Of a stretch of 64,000 nt of DNA, positions 1 through 9,277 are shown in pieces; position 1 is the stretch's first letter, and each line of letters starts with the position of its first letter. The position numbers and the translations under genes were made by a program. Source of the stretch: Nostoc sp. ATCC 43529 (lineage in GTDB: Bacteria > Cyanobacteriota > Cyanobacteriia > Cyanobacteriales > Nostocaceae); assembly GCA_003326205.1 (NCBI GenBank), contig LWTK01000031.1, forward strand, positions 124,001-188,000. The letters are read 5' to 3'. A model generated the notes under the pieces. It had not been told where the DNA came from, ran no database searches, and saw only the letters and a program-made list of their open reading frames with translations.

Positions 1-181
1 GATGTATTTTTGTGTAACTTTGTATTAAAAATGGAATGTATAAAATCGCTATTATGACAGTTATAAAAGTGGTTTAGCTACTTTAATGCTCCACATCTGA
101 CAGTTTAAAACTACCTAAAATAGCATCAAAACTCTCTTAGAGAGTAAACCTATACAACGATCCGAATAACTTCAATATTGT

Positions 182-370
182 ATGAATTCAAATAGTCCGT
201 CTGCCAGTTCTGCCGACACATACTCACACAGGTTGGCAGACATTGTGGGAACCGCGATCGCTCTGTTGACTCTTACCTTACCCGTATTTGTCATCGGGCA
301 CTACTCTTCAAATGATGTTCAAAATAACCAGCAACCCGCGATCCAAAACCTGCAAGAAACTAAAGATTAA
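182..370 (+). CDS. Small single-pass membrane protein, unknown function
   Basis: A 62-residue protein begins at ATG 182. The N-terminal 20 residues are polar and Ser-rich. They are followed by one hydrophobic stretch (about residues 19-41, containing AIALLTLTLPVFVIG) long enough for one membrane span, and then a polar Gln/Asn-rich tail. No clear Shine-Dalgarno sequence is visible. A HIP1 octamer lies inside the frame. I do not recognise a named family. Short membrane proteins of this layout are common in cyanobacteria. It stands alone, followed by about 470 bp without a gene. Confidence 0.55.
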   Translation: MNSNSPSASSADTYSHRLADIVGTAIALLTLTLPVFVIGHYSSNDVQNNQQPAIQNLQETKD

Positions 371-580
371 CAAACAAGATGCAGCAAGAAACAATGAGGG
401 CTAATGTCTAACAGTGTTTGACTAATACTCAGTTTGTCCTAGTGTTGTATGGCAGAAAATAGGCAACAGGCAACAGGCAATAGGCTTGAAATTCTTTTTG
501 TATGGGGCTTTTACCATCAATTTATGTCTTGAACTCTGCTTGAACTGCTATAGAGCGCATATTCATAACTACCCTCTTGA

Positions 581-615
581 AAAAAGCGTTGCGAAGTTTG
601 TTCGCAACGCTTTTT
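581..615. terminator. Perfect 15-bp hairpin between the small membrane protein gene and ppa
   Basis: Arm AAAAAGCGTTGCGAA (581-595) is perfectly complementary to TTCGCAACGCTTTTT (601-615), with a 5-base loop. A-rich and T-rich ends make it usable as an intrinsic terminator in either direction. The rest of 371-846 holds only short repeats, such as GGCAACA-type heptamers near 463-484 and CCCAATG-type units near 660-760. Confidence 0.6.
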
Positions 616-846
616 CCATTCTCTGAGTAAATGAAGGTATGCAAAGATGGGTAATTCCCAACGCCAATGCCCCATGCCCAATACTTCTCTGCGAGAGGCT
701 GCGCCAACGACTTTGCTCAGTACAAGTGCCCTATACCCAATGCCCAACACCCAATCACTTGGGAAGAGATCCATATTGCCCTAAAATTCTACACGGGGAG
801 CGAAGCTGAGTGCCCCCATGATCTACCGTTATCAGAGGAGTTTTTT

Positions 847-1359
847 GTGGACTTATCTCGTATTCCTGCCCAACCAAAACCAGGCTTGATCAACGTTCTG
901 ATTGAAATCACAGGCGGCAGTAAAAATAAATACGAATATGACAAGGAACTGGAAGCTTTTGCTCTAGACCGAGTACTTTATTCGTCAGTCAAATATCCCT
1001 ATGACTACGGCTTTGTACCGAATACCTTGGCTGATGATGGCGATCCCTTAGATGGGATGGTGATCGTTGATGAGCCAACCTTTCCAGGCTGTATTATTGC
1101 CGCCCGGCCAATTGGCTTTTTGGAGATGATTGACGGAGGCGATCGCGATGAAAAAATTCTTTGTGTTCCAGACAAAGACCCACGCTACGCTCAAGTAAAA
1201 TCCCTGAAAGACATAGCACCACACCGTTTGGATGAAATTGCTGAATTTTTCCGTAGTTATAAAAATTTGGAAAAAAAGGTAACTGAAATTCTCGGTTGGC
1301 AAGATGTAGATAAGGTTGCAGCTTTAGTCGAAAAATCCGTCAAAGCTTATAAAGCATAA
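847..1359 (+). CDS. ppa: Soluble inorganic pyrophosphatase (family I)
   Basis: The cytoplasmic enzyme hydrolyses pyrophosphate to phosphate and so drives biosynthetic reactions. The protein shows the family I signature DGDPLDG (about residues 65-71) and YPYDYGFVP just before it, both lining the Mg-pyrophosphate site. The frame is open back to 667, but I choose GTG at 847. It has AGGAG at 836-840 with good spacing, and the resulting protein of about 170 residues matches the usual family length and begins [13 protein letters not shown]. The upstream part translates repeat-like DNA. It is followed by a heptamer repeat and then panD. Confidence 0.95.
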   Translation: MDLSRIPAQPKPGLINVLIEITGGSKNKYEYDKELEAFALDRVLYSSVKYPYDYGFVPNTLADDGDPLDGMVIVDEPTFPGCIIAARPIGFLEMIDGGDRDEKILCVPDKDPRYAQVKSLKDIAPHRLDEIAEFFRSYKNLEKKVTEILGWQDVDKVAALVEKSVKAYKA

Positions 1360-1364
1360 TAGAA

Positions 1365-1406
1365 GAGTTAAGAGTTAAGAGTTAGGAGTTAAGAGTTAAG
1401 AGTTAT
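1365..1406. repeat. Heptamer tandem repeat (GAGTTAA)x6 with inverted partner
   Basis: Six tandem 7-bp units of GAGTTAA/GAGTTAG/GAGTTAT type follow the ppa stop. A partly complementary run, GACTCCTGACTCCTAAC (about 1421-1437), lies just downstream, so transcripts could fold into a hairpin. This is the short tandemly repeated repetitive class typical of Nostocales. Confidence 0.8.
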
Positions 1407-1500
1407 GAATTTTTATTCCTGACTCCTGACTCCTAACTTCTCACCTTTGATAACTTTCGCTTGTTATAGCTCCCAAAACTGCCACCAACCCCAAATCAAA

Positions 1501-1884
1501 ATGCAGCGCACTCTCCTTTTGGCAAAAATTCATAACTGCACCCTCACTGGGGCGAATATCAACTATGTGGGTAGTATCAGTATCGATCGCATCCTACTAG
1601 AAAAAGCTGGCATCTTACCCTATGAGCAAGTGCAAGTAGTGAATAATGCCAATGGCGAGCGCTTTATTACTTATGCAATCCCGGCTCCAGCGCATTCAGG
1701 AGTAATTGAGTTAAATGGGGCTGCGGCACGTCTAGGCATTATTGGCGATCGCTTGATTATAATGACTTACGGGCAATTCACTCCAGAGGAGTTAAAAAGC
1801 TACTCACCTACAGTAGTCATTGTGGACGAAAACAACAGGCTCTTAGAAGTGCGGCGCTATGATGACTTGCTCAGTAAGGTCTAA
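1501..1884 (+). CDS. panD: Aspartate 1-decarboxylase (pantothenate pathway)
   Basis: PanD decarboxylates aspartate to beta-alanine for pantothenate and coenzyme A synthesis. Starting at ATG 1501 the protein is 127 residues, the normal size. The self-cleavage site that creates the pyruvoyl cofactor is visible as Gly24-Ser25 in [16 protein letters not shown] and the IIMTYG segment are also as expected. The frame is open further upstream to 1447, but that extension translates non-conserved DNA. It is followed after 11 bp by the metallo-beta-lactamase-fold gene on the same strand. Confidence 0.95.
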   Translation: MQRTLLLAKIHNCTLTGANINYVGSISIDRILLEKAGILPYEQVQVVNNANGERFITYAIPAPAHSGVIELNGAAARLGIIGDRLIIMTYGQFTPEELKSYSPTVVIVDENNRLLEVRRYDDLLSKV

Positions 1885-1895
1885 TTTCAAAAAAA

Positions 1896-2798
1896 ATGTC
1901 TAATTTTGAGTTGTCGGGTTCCCAGAGTTATATACCTCAAAAGTCAACTAGCTTGCTCAGTAGTCCAGCAGGTCAGTTTCTAGTAAAATTCTGGGGTGTG
2001 AGGGGTTTGATTCCCACTCCCAGCGAAAATACCAGTCGTTATGGTGGTAATACCGCTTGTGTAGAAATGCATGTAGCCGGAAAACGCTTAATTTTTGATG
2101 GCGGTAGTGGCTTACGCATACTTGGTAAAACTTGGCAAGAAGTACAAGAACCACTAGAAGCTTATTTATTCTTCACCAATTCGCAATCAAACCGTATTCA
2201 AGGGTTTCCCTTTTTTGCTCCCGCATTTATTCCCGAAAATTGCTTCCATATTTACGGCACAGCTGCCTCAAATAGTGCCTCAATTAAACAATGTCTGTGC
2301 GACCAGATGCTGCAACCGCATTTTCCTTACCCTTTACAGGTAATGCAGTCGGAATTACAGTTTTACAATCTCACTCCAGACAGCGACGTAAAGCTAGATG
2401 ATGTGATTATTACAACTGCATTAATCAATCAAACTCAGCGCTCAATTGGCTACCGAGTTAGTTGGCAGGAATATAGTGTTGCCTACGTTACAGATTTGCA
2501 CCAAAATGCAGAGCAAGTGGAACGAGAGCGGATTTTACAGTTCGTTCAAGGTGTTGACTTGTTGATTGCCAATGCCACTTACACTCCTCCAACATCTCAC
2601 GACCATGACTGTGCTGATTTACTTTGGCAAGTTGCAGTCAATGTAGCTGTTAATGCTGGAGTTAGACGATTAGCCATTTCTCATCACCATCCAGATGACC
2701 ATGATGATTTTCTGGACAAAGTTCAAGCTGATGTCAAATCTGCCTTTCCTGGAGCATTACTAGCTCATGAAGGTTTGGTATTAGTTGTTGGTCATTAG
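1896..2798 (+). CDS. Metallo-beta-lactamase-fold protein lacking the HxHxDH metal motif
   Basis: The 300-residue protein has the start of a typical MBL-fold hydrolase (VKFWGVRGLIPTPSENTSRYGGNTACVE, then LIFDGGSGLR). At the place where relatives carry HTHWDHIQGFPFF it reads TNSQSNRIQGFPFF, so the His-x-His-x-Asp-His metal ligands are all replaced. The TDL element and a C-terminal His/Asp-rich segment (ISHHHPDDHDDF) remain. Relatives are hydrolases of the PhnP/ribonuclease-Z-like branch. This one is probably inactive as a two-metal hydrolase, or uses another site. It may be co-transcribed with panD (11-bp gap). Confidence 0.8.
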   Translation: MSNFELSGSQSYIPQKSTSLLSSPAGQFLVKFWGVRGLIPTPSENTSRYGGNTACVEMHVAGKRLIFDGGSGLRILGKTWQEVQEPLEAYLFFTNSQSNRIQGFPFFAPAFIPENCFHIYGTAASNSASIKQCLCDQMLQPHFPYPLQVMQSELQFYNLTPDSDVKLDDVIITTALINQTQRSIGYRVSWQEYSVAYVTDLHQNAEQVERERILQFVQGVDLLIANATYTPPTSHDHDCADLLWQVAVNVAVNAGVRRLAISHHHPDDHDDFLDKVQADVKSAFPGALLAHEGLVLVVGH

Positions 2799-2800
2799 GT

Positions 2801-2840
2801 ATTGGGCATTGGGCATTGGGCATTGGGCATTGGGCATTGG
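2801..2840. repeat. Heptamer tandem repeat (ATTGGGC)x5.7
   Basis: Five full ATTGGGC units and one partial unit directly follow the MBL-fold gene stop. They lie between convergent genes. Similar units recur elsewhere in the window. Confidence 0.85.
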
Positions 2841-2854
2841 TTTTGAACTAATAA

Positions 2855-3649
2855 CTACTTAATACATCGGATGATTCCATAAAGTCCACGGGCTTCTACC
2901 TGCACGTAGTCGGAATTAAAGCCTACTGTGAGTAAAATATGTCGTAGTTCGTCTACAGAAAAGAAGCGAAAAACAATGCTCGGAAATGGCTTGAGAAAAG
3001 TAGTCGCAAACAATTTGCCACCGCTACGCAACACTCGGTAAATGTTGCGAATTCCTTCTTCGGCATTAGGCCAGCAATGCATTGCGGCTCCAGCATAAAT
3101 CGCATCTATGGAATCTGATGCCAAGGGTAGTGCTTCAACATCGCCACGAATGATTACGATTTCAGACGGTGAGATGCCATTTAGTTTCATTTGTTGTTGT
3201 AACTGTGACAGCATTGTCTCCGAGTAATCTACAGCAATAACCTGCTTGCACTTGCCAAGCAGTGCTAAGCGTCGGGCCATAATGCCTGTGCCACAACTAA
3301 TATCTGCTACGATTCCAGGATTTTCACCAAAAAATTCTCTACATTGGGCGAACTCTACATCAATACCGCCAAGATTACGTAATCCGGCTGCCCAAATTGG
3401 CGGTAGGATGCGTTCATAGAAAAAAGAAATTACAGGGGAACGAAATAATTCTGTGCGTAAAGGTTTTGTTTGAATTGCATTGCCTTGTATCTGTTTACGT
3501 GCCGCCTCAGGAGTTAAATCCATCAACGATGAAGGTGTTTTTTGGAGTTCGTTTTGGAAGTAATTGTGGCATGTATCACACTGCTGTGGGGTTTCGGCTA
3601 GAGGTTGATGACAAACAGGACAAGCGATCGCCTCTTGTAAAATGAACAT
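2855..3649 (-). CDS. Class I SAM-dependent methyltransferase with N-terminal zinc ribbon
   Basis: The 264-residue protein starts with a two-CxxC zinc ribbon (CPVC at about 10-13, CDTC at about 24-27). A Rossmann-type methyltransferase follows: VADISCGTGIMARRLA (motif I), VIAVDYSE (motif II), IIRGDVEALPLASDSIDAIYAGAAMHCWPN (motifs III-IV) and RVLRSGGKLFATTF (motif V). This is the UbiE/COQ5-like layout common in cyanobacteria and plastids. The substrate cannot be read from sequence. It is monocistronic on the minus strand, downstream of a long inverted-repeat element. Confidence 0.85.
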   Translation of the reverse strand: MFILQEAIACPVCHQPLAETPQQCDTCHNYFQNELQKTPSSLMDLTPEAARKQIQGNAIQTKPLRTELFRSPVISFFYERILPPIWAAGLRNLGGIDVEFAQCREFFGENPGIVADISCGTGIMARRLALLGKCKQVIAVDYSETMLSQLQQQMKLNGISPSEIVIIRGDVEALPLASDSIDAIYAGAAMHCWPNAEEGIRNIYRVLRSGGKLFATTFLKPFPSIVFRFFSVDELRHILLTVGFNSDYVQVEARGLYGIIRCIK

Positions 3650-3686
3650 AATTTTCTTAACTTATATTTGATACAACAAACACGTT

Positions 3687-3918
3687 GTAGGGGCGCACGG
3701 CTGTGCATTGGTGTCAACTTAAGGTAAAACCCGCTTTGCGACAAGGTTTTGCCCTCACCCCCAGCCCCTCTCCCTTTGGGAGAGGGGAGGCAGAGATTTA
3801 ATTCCCCTTCTCCTGTGGGAGAAGGGGTTAGGGGATGAGGGCGTGAGGGATTTGCAAAACGCCTGTCCCATATAGCTTTAGGCTTAAGTTGACACCGATG
3901 ACGGCTGTGCGCCCCTAC
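3687..3918. repeat. 232-bp nested inverted repeat element
   Basis: The outer arms at 3687-3723 and 3883-3918 both carry GTAGGGGCGCAC near the ends and GTGTCAACTTAAG inside, in inverted orientation. Inner palindromes include CCCTCTCCC...GGGAGAGGGG and CCCCTTCTCC...GGAGAAGGGG, and there is a GCCCTCACCC/GAGGGCGTGAGG pair. The element fills the gap between the methyltransferase and HtrA genes. It looks like a dispersed palindromic element or MITE. It encodes nothing I can support. Confidence 0.7.
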
Positions 3919-3944
3919 TTTAATTGAAATCAGCTATCTTGCCC

Positions 3945-5168
3945 TTAAGAAGCGTTTTGTAATTCACCTGTGCGTACTGAAATTTGCTGTGTCTGATTAC
4001 CCCGTTGCACTTTGACTTGTAATACTTGACCAAGACGACTGTCTTCCACAAGATTCTGCAATTGTTCAGCAGTGGTAATTGGTTTACCGTCAACTTGGAC
4101 AATTATATCCCCGCGCCGGATACCCGCAGATGCGGCTGGAGAATTGGGAATGACTTGCATGACAAAAACACCATTAATTTCTGGTATCTGAATAGGAGAA
4201 TTGGGATCGGTGTTATTTTGCTTGGCAAGTTCGGGTGTCAAGGTTAACATTTGCACGCCTAAATAAGGGTGAGCAACTTTGCCATCTCGTTGCAGCGTAG
4301 ATGCGATCGCTTTGGCTTTATCAATGGGAATGGCAAACCCAATACCCATTGCATCGGGGCGAATGGCTGTGTTAATACCAATTACTTCACCTCGTCCATT
4401 TAACAGTGGCCCGCCAGAGTTACCGGGGTTAATGGCGGCGTCTGTTTGAATAAAGTCCAAACGTTTGTCACTAATACCGACTTGGGCGCTGGAACGTTTG
4501 AGGGTACTGACAATTCCCAAAGTAACAGTGTTATCAAATCCCAAAGGATTACCAACTGCGATCGCCCAGTCTCCTACCTGTACATTACTGGAAGAACCCA
4601 AGGGCGCCACTGGTAAGTCGTTACCAGCGTTAATCTTGACTACTGCCAAATCTGTGACTTCATCAATCCCTTGGACTTTGCCTTCAAAGGTGCGGCCGTC
4701 TTTGAGCCGGACTGTTACTTTATCAGCTTTATCCACCACGTGAGCATTAGTCAAAACTAATCCGCTCTTGTCAATAATGAAACCTGAACCTAAACCGCGC
4801 AACTGCTGTTCAGAAGGTATCTGCTGGGGGAACCCATCGCCAAAAAAGCGACGGAAAAAGGGGTCTTGAAAAAATGGATCGATGCGGCGAGTAATTGTAC
4901 GCTCAGTATCAATACGGACTACTGCTGTGCCCACACGATTGACTGCTGCTGTGACAAAGCTACTGCTACCGATGGCAGAAGTGGCTGGTGATTGTCGTTG
5001 GGCAATAATTTCTGAACTATCCACAGCAGGCGCAATGGGCGCAGGTTCGGCTTGGGAGGGCAACACTTGTAATGTGCTGATTGTGAGTATAACTCCTAGC
5101 GCGATCGCTAATACATGAGTGCCGAACTGACGCATAGACCTGGGAAATTTGGGAAATCGCATAATCAC
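3945..5168 (-). CDS. HtrA/Deg-family serine protease with one PDZ domain
   Basis: The 407-residue protein has an N-terminal hydrophobic signal or anchor (about residues 17-40, ending PSQA-EP), so it acts in the periplasm or lumen or at a membrane. The catalytic triad is visible as His143 (TNAHVV), Asp173 (TDLAVVKI) and Ser251 (GNSGGPL). One PDZ domain occupies about residues 300-400. The size and single PDZ match the cyanobacterial HhoA/HhoB/HtrA group, which handles damaged envelope proteins. The start is GTG 5168, or ATG 5162 two codons later; neither has a strong ribosome site. Confidence 0.93.
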   Translation of the reverse strand: MIMRFPKFPRSMRQFGTHVLAIALGVILTISTLQVLPSQAEPAPIAPAVDSSEIIAQRQSPATSAIGSSSFVTAAVNRVGTAVVRIDTERTITRRIDPFFQDPFFRRFFGDGFPQQIPSEQQLRGLGSGFIIDKSGLVLTNAHVVDKADKVTVRLKDGRTFEGKVQGIDEVTDLAVVKINAGNDLPVAPLGSSSNVQVGDWAIAVGNPLGFDNTVTLGIVSTLKRSSAQVGISDKRLDFIQTDAAINPGNSGGPLLNGRGEVIGINTAIRPDAMGIGFAIPIDKAKAIASTLQRDGKVAHPYLGVQMLTLTPELAKQNNTDPNSPIQIPEINGVFVMQVIPNSPAASAGIRRGDIIVQVDGKPITTAEQLQNLVEDSRLGQVLQVKVQRGNQTQQISVRTGELQNAS

Positions 5169-5417
5169 AACCTAAATTTAGAAGCTTAATTGTTACTTAG
5201 TCGTGACAAATCTATTTACGATTATTTTTACAAATTTGACTTGGCTTTTGGTTTTGCTTGCTTACACCGCAATCAAGATTAGGGTATTTTGCAAGCTACT
5301 TTAATCAAATTAATGGAAAATTTACCCCAAAAGCTATTATGGGGATTTACACTTTACAAGTTCGGTTTTTACCCAGTCAGGAAAATTCGGAATTCGGAAT
5401 TCGGAATTCTAAATTAA

Positions 5418-6740
5418 CTAACTTGGGAATAAAATTTCGTTGCGACTAGCTGCGCCTAGCTGGGGTAAAGAGTTGATGGCTGAGTGGGGAGTCAGCGCAG
5501 CGGGAACGGTTGGAGGGACTTGTAATTGCTGAACAACACGTTGCAAGAGTTGGTCTTGTCCAGTACGTAGACTCCAGACATTTGTACCACGGTTGATAAT
5601 TGCAAACCAAACTAAACCCCGATCGCGGGTAGGCATGACTCCGGCTAAAGCGCTGACATCGCGGAGAGTGCCTGTTTTAATTACAGTAGCAGAGGGAATG
5701 TGTCTAGCGTGTAGTGTTCCTCGGCGATCGAATCCAGACATGGGGAATAAGTCAGCTAGATTCAGTTGATGGGCGCTTGCTTCCCCTTGAATAGCCATAA
5801 GCATAGAACAAGCAGCTCTAGGGGAAATACGATTTTCTGTCCCCAGTCCAGAACCATTGATTAACTGAATTTCCGATTGCGGCACCCTAGCAAGATAAGC
5901 AGCAGTTGATTGTACCACAGCGGCTCCTCCCACGGACTCTGCTAGCATCTCTGCCATTTCATTGTTACTGTAAACGTTCATTTCCTTAATCAGCTGCTTC
6001 AGGGGTAACGAACGATGACGCACTAACAAAGTTTGTCGGGGGTTTGGTTGTGCCTCAAATTTCACAGCACCCGCAATTACGATTTTCGGCTTGGGTGTTC
6101 CCTTGGGCATGATGGAGTATATGTAATTAGCGGGACGACCCCAAGTGGCAGAATTTAGTGTTTGCTTGAGGATTAAACCCGCCAGCATCGGCTGACGTTG
6201 GAAATTCATGGCGAAATTGCCAGTAATTACTAAATTTCCCTTTACTTGCTTGATACCCATTTTATTGAGAGTATTACCAAGGGCGATCGCTTCCTCCCAA
6301 ACAAACATCGGATCGCCACCACCAGTAATTACCAAATCACCTTGCACAACCCCATTTACCATTGGCCCGGTGACACTAACCAAAGTATCAAATTGGTGGT
6401 CTGGGCCCCAGGTTTTCAACGCAACTAATGAAGTCGCAATTTTAGTTAAAGAGGCAGCTGGTAGAGGTGTTGTGCCTTGGTGATTTGCCATCAGCATCGG
6501 CCCTGACTGCATCCAAATGCCCTGACTCTCTGCTAGATTTTGCCCTACTACCTTGGTTGTGATTAATTCCTTGAGATATGTCTGTACTGTAGTTGCCCCA
6601 GCTGGATTCGGATCGGGGGCAAGAACTAAGCCAGGGCTACTTTGCCAAGCCAATGCATCTAAAGCGTCTATAGGCTTGATGTGTACCCCAGCCATTTCTA
6701 GCCAAAGAGACACCAAACCTGAACCCAGTATTTCCAGCAT
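5418..6740 (-). CDS. dacB: D-alanyl-D-alanine carboxypeptidase, PBP4 (peptidase S13) family
   Basis: The enzyme trims or hydrolyses peptidoglycan peptides in the periplasm. The three penicillin-binding motifs are present: Ser97-x-x-Lys100 (ASLTK), Ser258-Asn-Asn (YSNNEMAE) and Lys355-Thr-Gly (IKTGTLRD). The 440-residue length fits the S13 family. The start MLEILGSGLVSLWLEMAG is a weak hydrophobic leader rather than a classic signal peptide, so the export route is unclear. It is transcribed like htrA, 249 bp upstream of it. Confidence 0.9.
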   Translation of the reverse strand: MLEILGSGLVSLWLEMAGVHIKPIDALDALAWQSSPGLVLAPDPNPAGATTVQTYLKELITTKVVGQNLAESQGIWMQSGPMLMANHQGTTPLPAASLTKIATSLVALKTWGPDHQFDTLVSVTGPMVNGVVQGDLVITGGGDPMFVWEEAIALGNTLNKMGIKQVKGNLVITGNFAMNFQRQPMLAGLILKQTLNSATWGRPANYIYSIMPKGTPKPKIVIAGAVKFEAQPNPRQTLLVRHRSLPLKQLIKEMNVYSNNEMAEMLAESVGGAAVVQSTAAYLARVPQSEIQLINGSGLGTENRISPRAACSMLMAIQGEASAHQLNLADLFPMSGFDRRGTLHARHIPSATVIKTGTLRDVSALAGVMPTRDRGLVWFAIINRGTNVWSLRTGQDQLLQRVVQQLQVPPTVPAALTPHSAINSLPQLGAASRNEILFPS

Positions 6741-7368
6741 GTTTTATTCCTCTATGTCTGTTTAGGATGTTATGTATTATTTACTGTGCTAATATACACG
6801 CTTTTTTACGTCATTCGGGATTGAGCCATAATAAACGGTGTTTTTCTCATTTGGAAGTAGGTTAAATTACCGTATTTTTGTTACCTCTTTTACCAAAAAG
6901 AGACAGACTACAAAAGTCACGTCTCTTGAAAGCCAGTATAAAGGAGAAAGAGCAAATTTTATTGCCATATTGAATCATTTTTTCGGTTAATTTTGATAAT
7001 AATTTATATATACTTTTTTCTAACTGCGATCGCCATTAATGGCAACAAACAGCACGAATTAAAAAGCTGTGGGCATGGTTGGGAATTTGTGGCGATCGTC
7101 TGACCTCGGATTTAACTTTTCATTAGATGTGGAAAAATGCTGATGGCTTCACTACAAAGTCACAAATTCCATCCTTAAGTAAACGATTTAGTGAGCAAAT
7201 TAAACCATTTATTCAGCTACCATCTGTACATAATTGAATCGCAAAATCCTGAATTATTACTGCTGATTTTTTTGATGAAATTGTTATTTTAAAATTAAAA
7301 TCAATTAAATATCAGAACATTAATTGTGATTTTTTTGATACAATTAAAACAAATATGGAGGTAAGATT
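6741..7368. other. 628-bp gap, AT-rich, possible gene remnant
   Basis: No convincing gene is visible. Between about 7060 and 7240 one plus-strand frame translates as protein-like text (RIKKLWAWLGICGDRLTSD, then one TAG, then a further stretch ending at TGA). This could be a decayed gene, but I recognise no family. The Uma2 gene's ribosome site lies at the right end. Confidence 0.3.
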
Positions 7369-7983
7369 ATGACCCAAGCCTTGCCTAAATCAGTCACATT
7401 CGATGAATTTGTAGAATGGTATCCCAATGATGGAAAACGTTATGAATTGCACAATGGAGTAATTGTTGAAATGCCGCAACCAACCGGACAGCATGAAAAA
7501 GTTGTAGGATTTATAGCCCGAAAGCTAACTGTCGAGTTCGATCGCCTGAACCTTCCTTGCACTATACCCAAAACCGCATTAATAAAAACTCCTTCTGCCG
7601 AATCAGCTTATTCACCTGATGTGTTACTGCTAAATCTTGATAATCTCGACAATGAACCTTTTTTTCAAAAATATTCAACAGTAAGCCAAGCAGCATCAGT
7701 TCCTTTGGTGGTTGAGGTTGTTTCAACTAATTGGCGAGATGATTATTACAATAAATTTGCGGATTATGAAGAAATGGGAATTCCTGAATATTGGATTGCT
7801 GATTATGCTGCATTAGGCGGAAAAAAGTTCATCGGCAATCCCAAACAACCCACTATTTTTGTATGCGAATTAGTTGATGGTGAATATCAAATGAATCCCT
7901 TTCAAGGCAACACCGCAATTTCATCACGTACCTTTCCCCAATTAAATTTAACTGCACAGCAGATTTTTGATGCGGCTAACTAA
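7369..7983 (+). CDS. Uma2-family putative endonuclease (DUF820)
   Basis: This 204-residue protein belongs to the Uma2/DUF820 family, which has a PD-(D/E)xK restriction-endonuclease fold and is hugely expanded in cyanobacteria. Visible landmarks are FDEFVEWYPNDGKRYELHNGVIVEMPQP at the start, the SAYSPDVLLL segment containing the acidic residue, and VVEVVSTNWRDDYYNKFADYEEMGIPEYWIAD. GGAGGT precedes the ATG with good spacing. The role in the cell is unknown. A truncated relative lies at 30364. Confidence 0.9.
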   Translation: MTQALPKSVTFDEFVEWYPNDGKRYELHNGVIVEMPQPTGQHEKVVGFIARKLTVEFDRLNLPCTIPKTALIKTPSAESAYSPDVLLLNLDNLDNEPFFQKYSTVSQAASVPLVVEVVSTNWRDDYYNKFADYEEMGIPEYWIADYAALGGKKFIGNPKQPTIFVCELVDGEYQMNPFQGNTAISSRTFPQLNLTAQQIFDAAN

Positions 7984-8060
7984 TTTATTTCAACCTACAC
8001 AAATTTATTTTTCCAACGTTAAAAATATTGGGTTGGGGGTGGATTTTCCACCCATAAACC

Positions 8061-9131
8061 TTACTTTCTTTCTGGATGTGCTGCATCCTCTAGTGAAGGA
8101 GTACCCATCTGGTTAATTGCGGCAATCATCTGATACAAGCGTCCTAAATCGCGTTGATTAAAGTACAAAATCAGCCGGGGTAGTGCGAAAGTTTCATCTT
8201 GGGCTTCTTGGGGTAAAGCTTGACTTTTTTCAATCCGTCCTTGAATAATAATGTCGTTAAACTCAGCATTCAGTTGCTCGACTTGGGCATCTGATAAATC
8301 TGTTTTTAGACGAATGACTAATCGATCGCCAACGTAGCGGCTAGAATGGTAAACCTGGTAAAAACGCGTGATAGCATCGCAAGCCACATCCAAGTTGTCT
8401 GTCACCGTGTAAAGGCTGGGGTCATCAGGACTGACAAGACCTTTATGAACTAATTGCTTATCAATATATTCGCTCCAAGAGCGCCAGTAATTACCACCAG
8501 GGTGGTCAATTAAAACTAAAGGCACCGGGCCAAATTTACCAGTTTGGCTTAATGTCATACATTCAAAAGCTTCATCTTGGGTGCCAAAGCCCCCAGCAAA
8601 CAAAGCTACAGCATCACTTTCTTTAAGGAGAAACAGCTTGCGGGTAAAGAAATATTTAAAGTGAATTAACTTGGGATCGCCATCTATAAATGGGTTGGCT
8701 TCCTGTTCAAAGGGTAACTGAATGTTCAAGCCAAAAGAATTTTCTCGTCCAGCACCTTCGTGACCCGCCTGCATGATTCCACCGCCGCCGCCAGTCATCA
8801 CCATAAATCCCAATTTAGTCACACAGCGAGCAAACTCCAGCGCCATTTGGTATTCTGGTGTCTCTGGTGCCAGACGAGCAGAACCAAAAATGGTCACTTT
8901 GCGGACGTGTCGGTAATCATAAAATAGCTGGAAACCGCGCTCCATATCTGCTAGCGCAGCTGACAATATTTTCCAATCAAGACGCTCAATTTCGGTATCA
9001 GCAAGGCGAACAATGGTAGCAAGTGCTTGCTGAATAAATTGCCGATTTTTTAATGTCGGTAGACGAACAATTAATTCAGCGATATCCGCCTGTAAAGACT
9101 CTAACGTGTCAAACGACGCAGATGAAGTCAT
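8061..9131 (-). CDS. LOG-family protein (TIGR00730-like, Rossmann fold)
   Basis: The 356-residue protein carries the LOG signatures: GGGGGIMQAGHEGA and AGGFGTQDEAFE (usual form PGGxGTxxE, here AGG). LOG proteins of plants and bacteria release free cytokinin bases from nucleoside monophosphates, and many bacterial members are nucleotide 5'-phosphoribohydrolases. This one has about 70 extra N-terminal and 100 extra C-terminal residues compared with the short LOG type, as in other long cyanobacterial members. The exact substrate is not known. Confidence 0.85.
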   Translation of the reverse strand: MTSSASFDTLESLQADIAELIVRLPTLKNRQFIQQALATIVRLADTEIERLDWKILSAALADMERGFQLFYDYRHVRKVTIFGSARLAPETPEYQMALEFARCVTKLGFMVMTGGGGGIMQAGHEGAGRENSFGLNIQLPFEQEANPFIDGDPKLIHFKYFFTRKLFLLKESDAVALFAGGFGTQDEAFECMTLSQTGKFGPVPLVLIDHPGGNYWRSWSEYIDKQLVHKGLVSPDDPSLYTVTDNLDVACDAITRFYQVYHSSRYVGDRLVIRLKTDLSDAQVEQLNAEFNDIIIQGRIEKSQALPQEAQDETFALPRLILYFNQRDLGRLYQMIAAINQMGTPSLEDAAHPERK

Positions 9132-9277
9132 GAGAACTTCCGGAACAATGGCACTATATTTTACGTGAACGACTCACACTCTAGCAAGCGGGATATAACC
9201 CTGTGATGTGCAGTTAGGATTCTCAGAACTAGCTTTGAGGTCGTATTGGTCATTACTCAAGCTAAGATACCCATATT

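Noticed and set aside
667..846. Longer N-terminus for the pyrophosphatase
   Set aside because: The extension translates repeat-like DNA. GTG 847 has a good ribosome site and gives the family length.
7060..7240. Decayed gene upstream of Uma2
   Set aside because: One frame looks protein-like with a single stop, but I recognise no family and the stretch is short.
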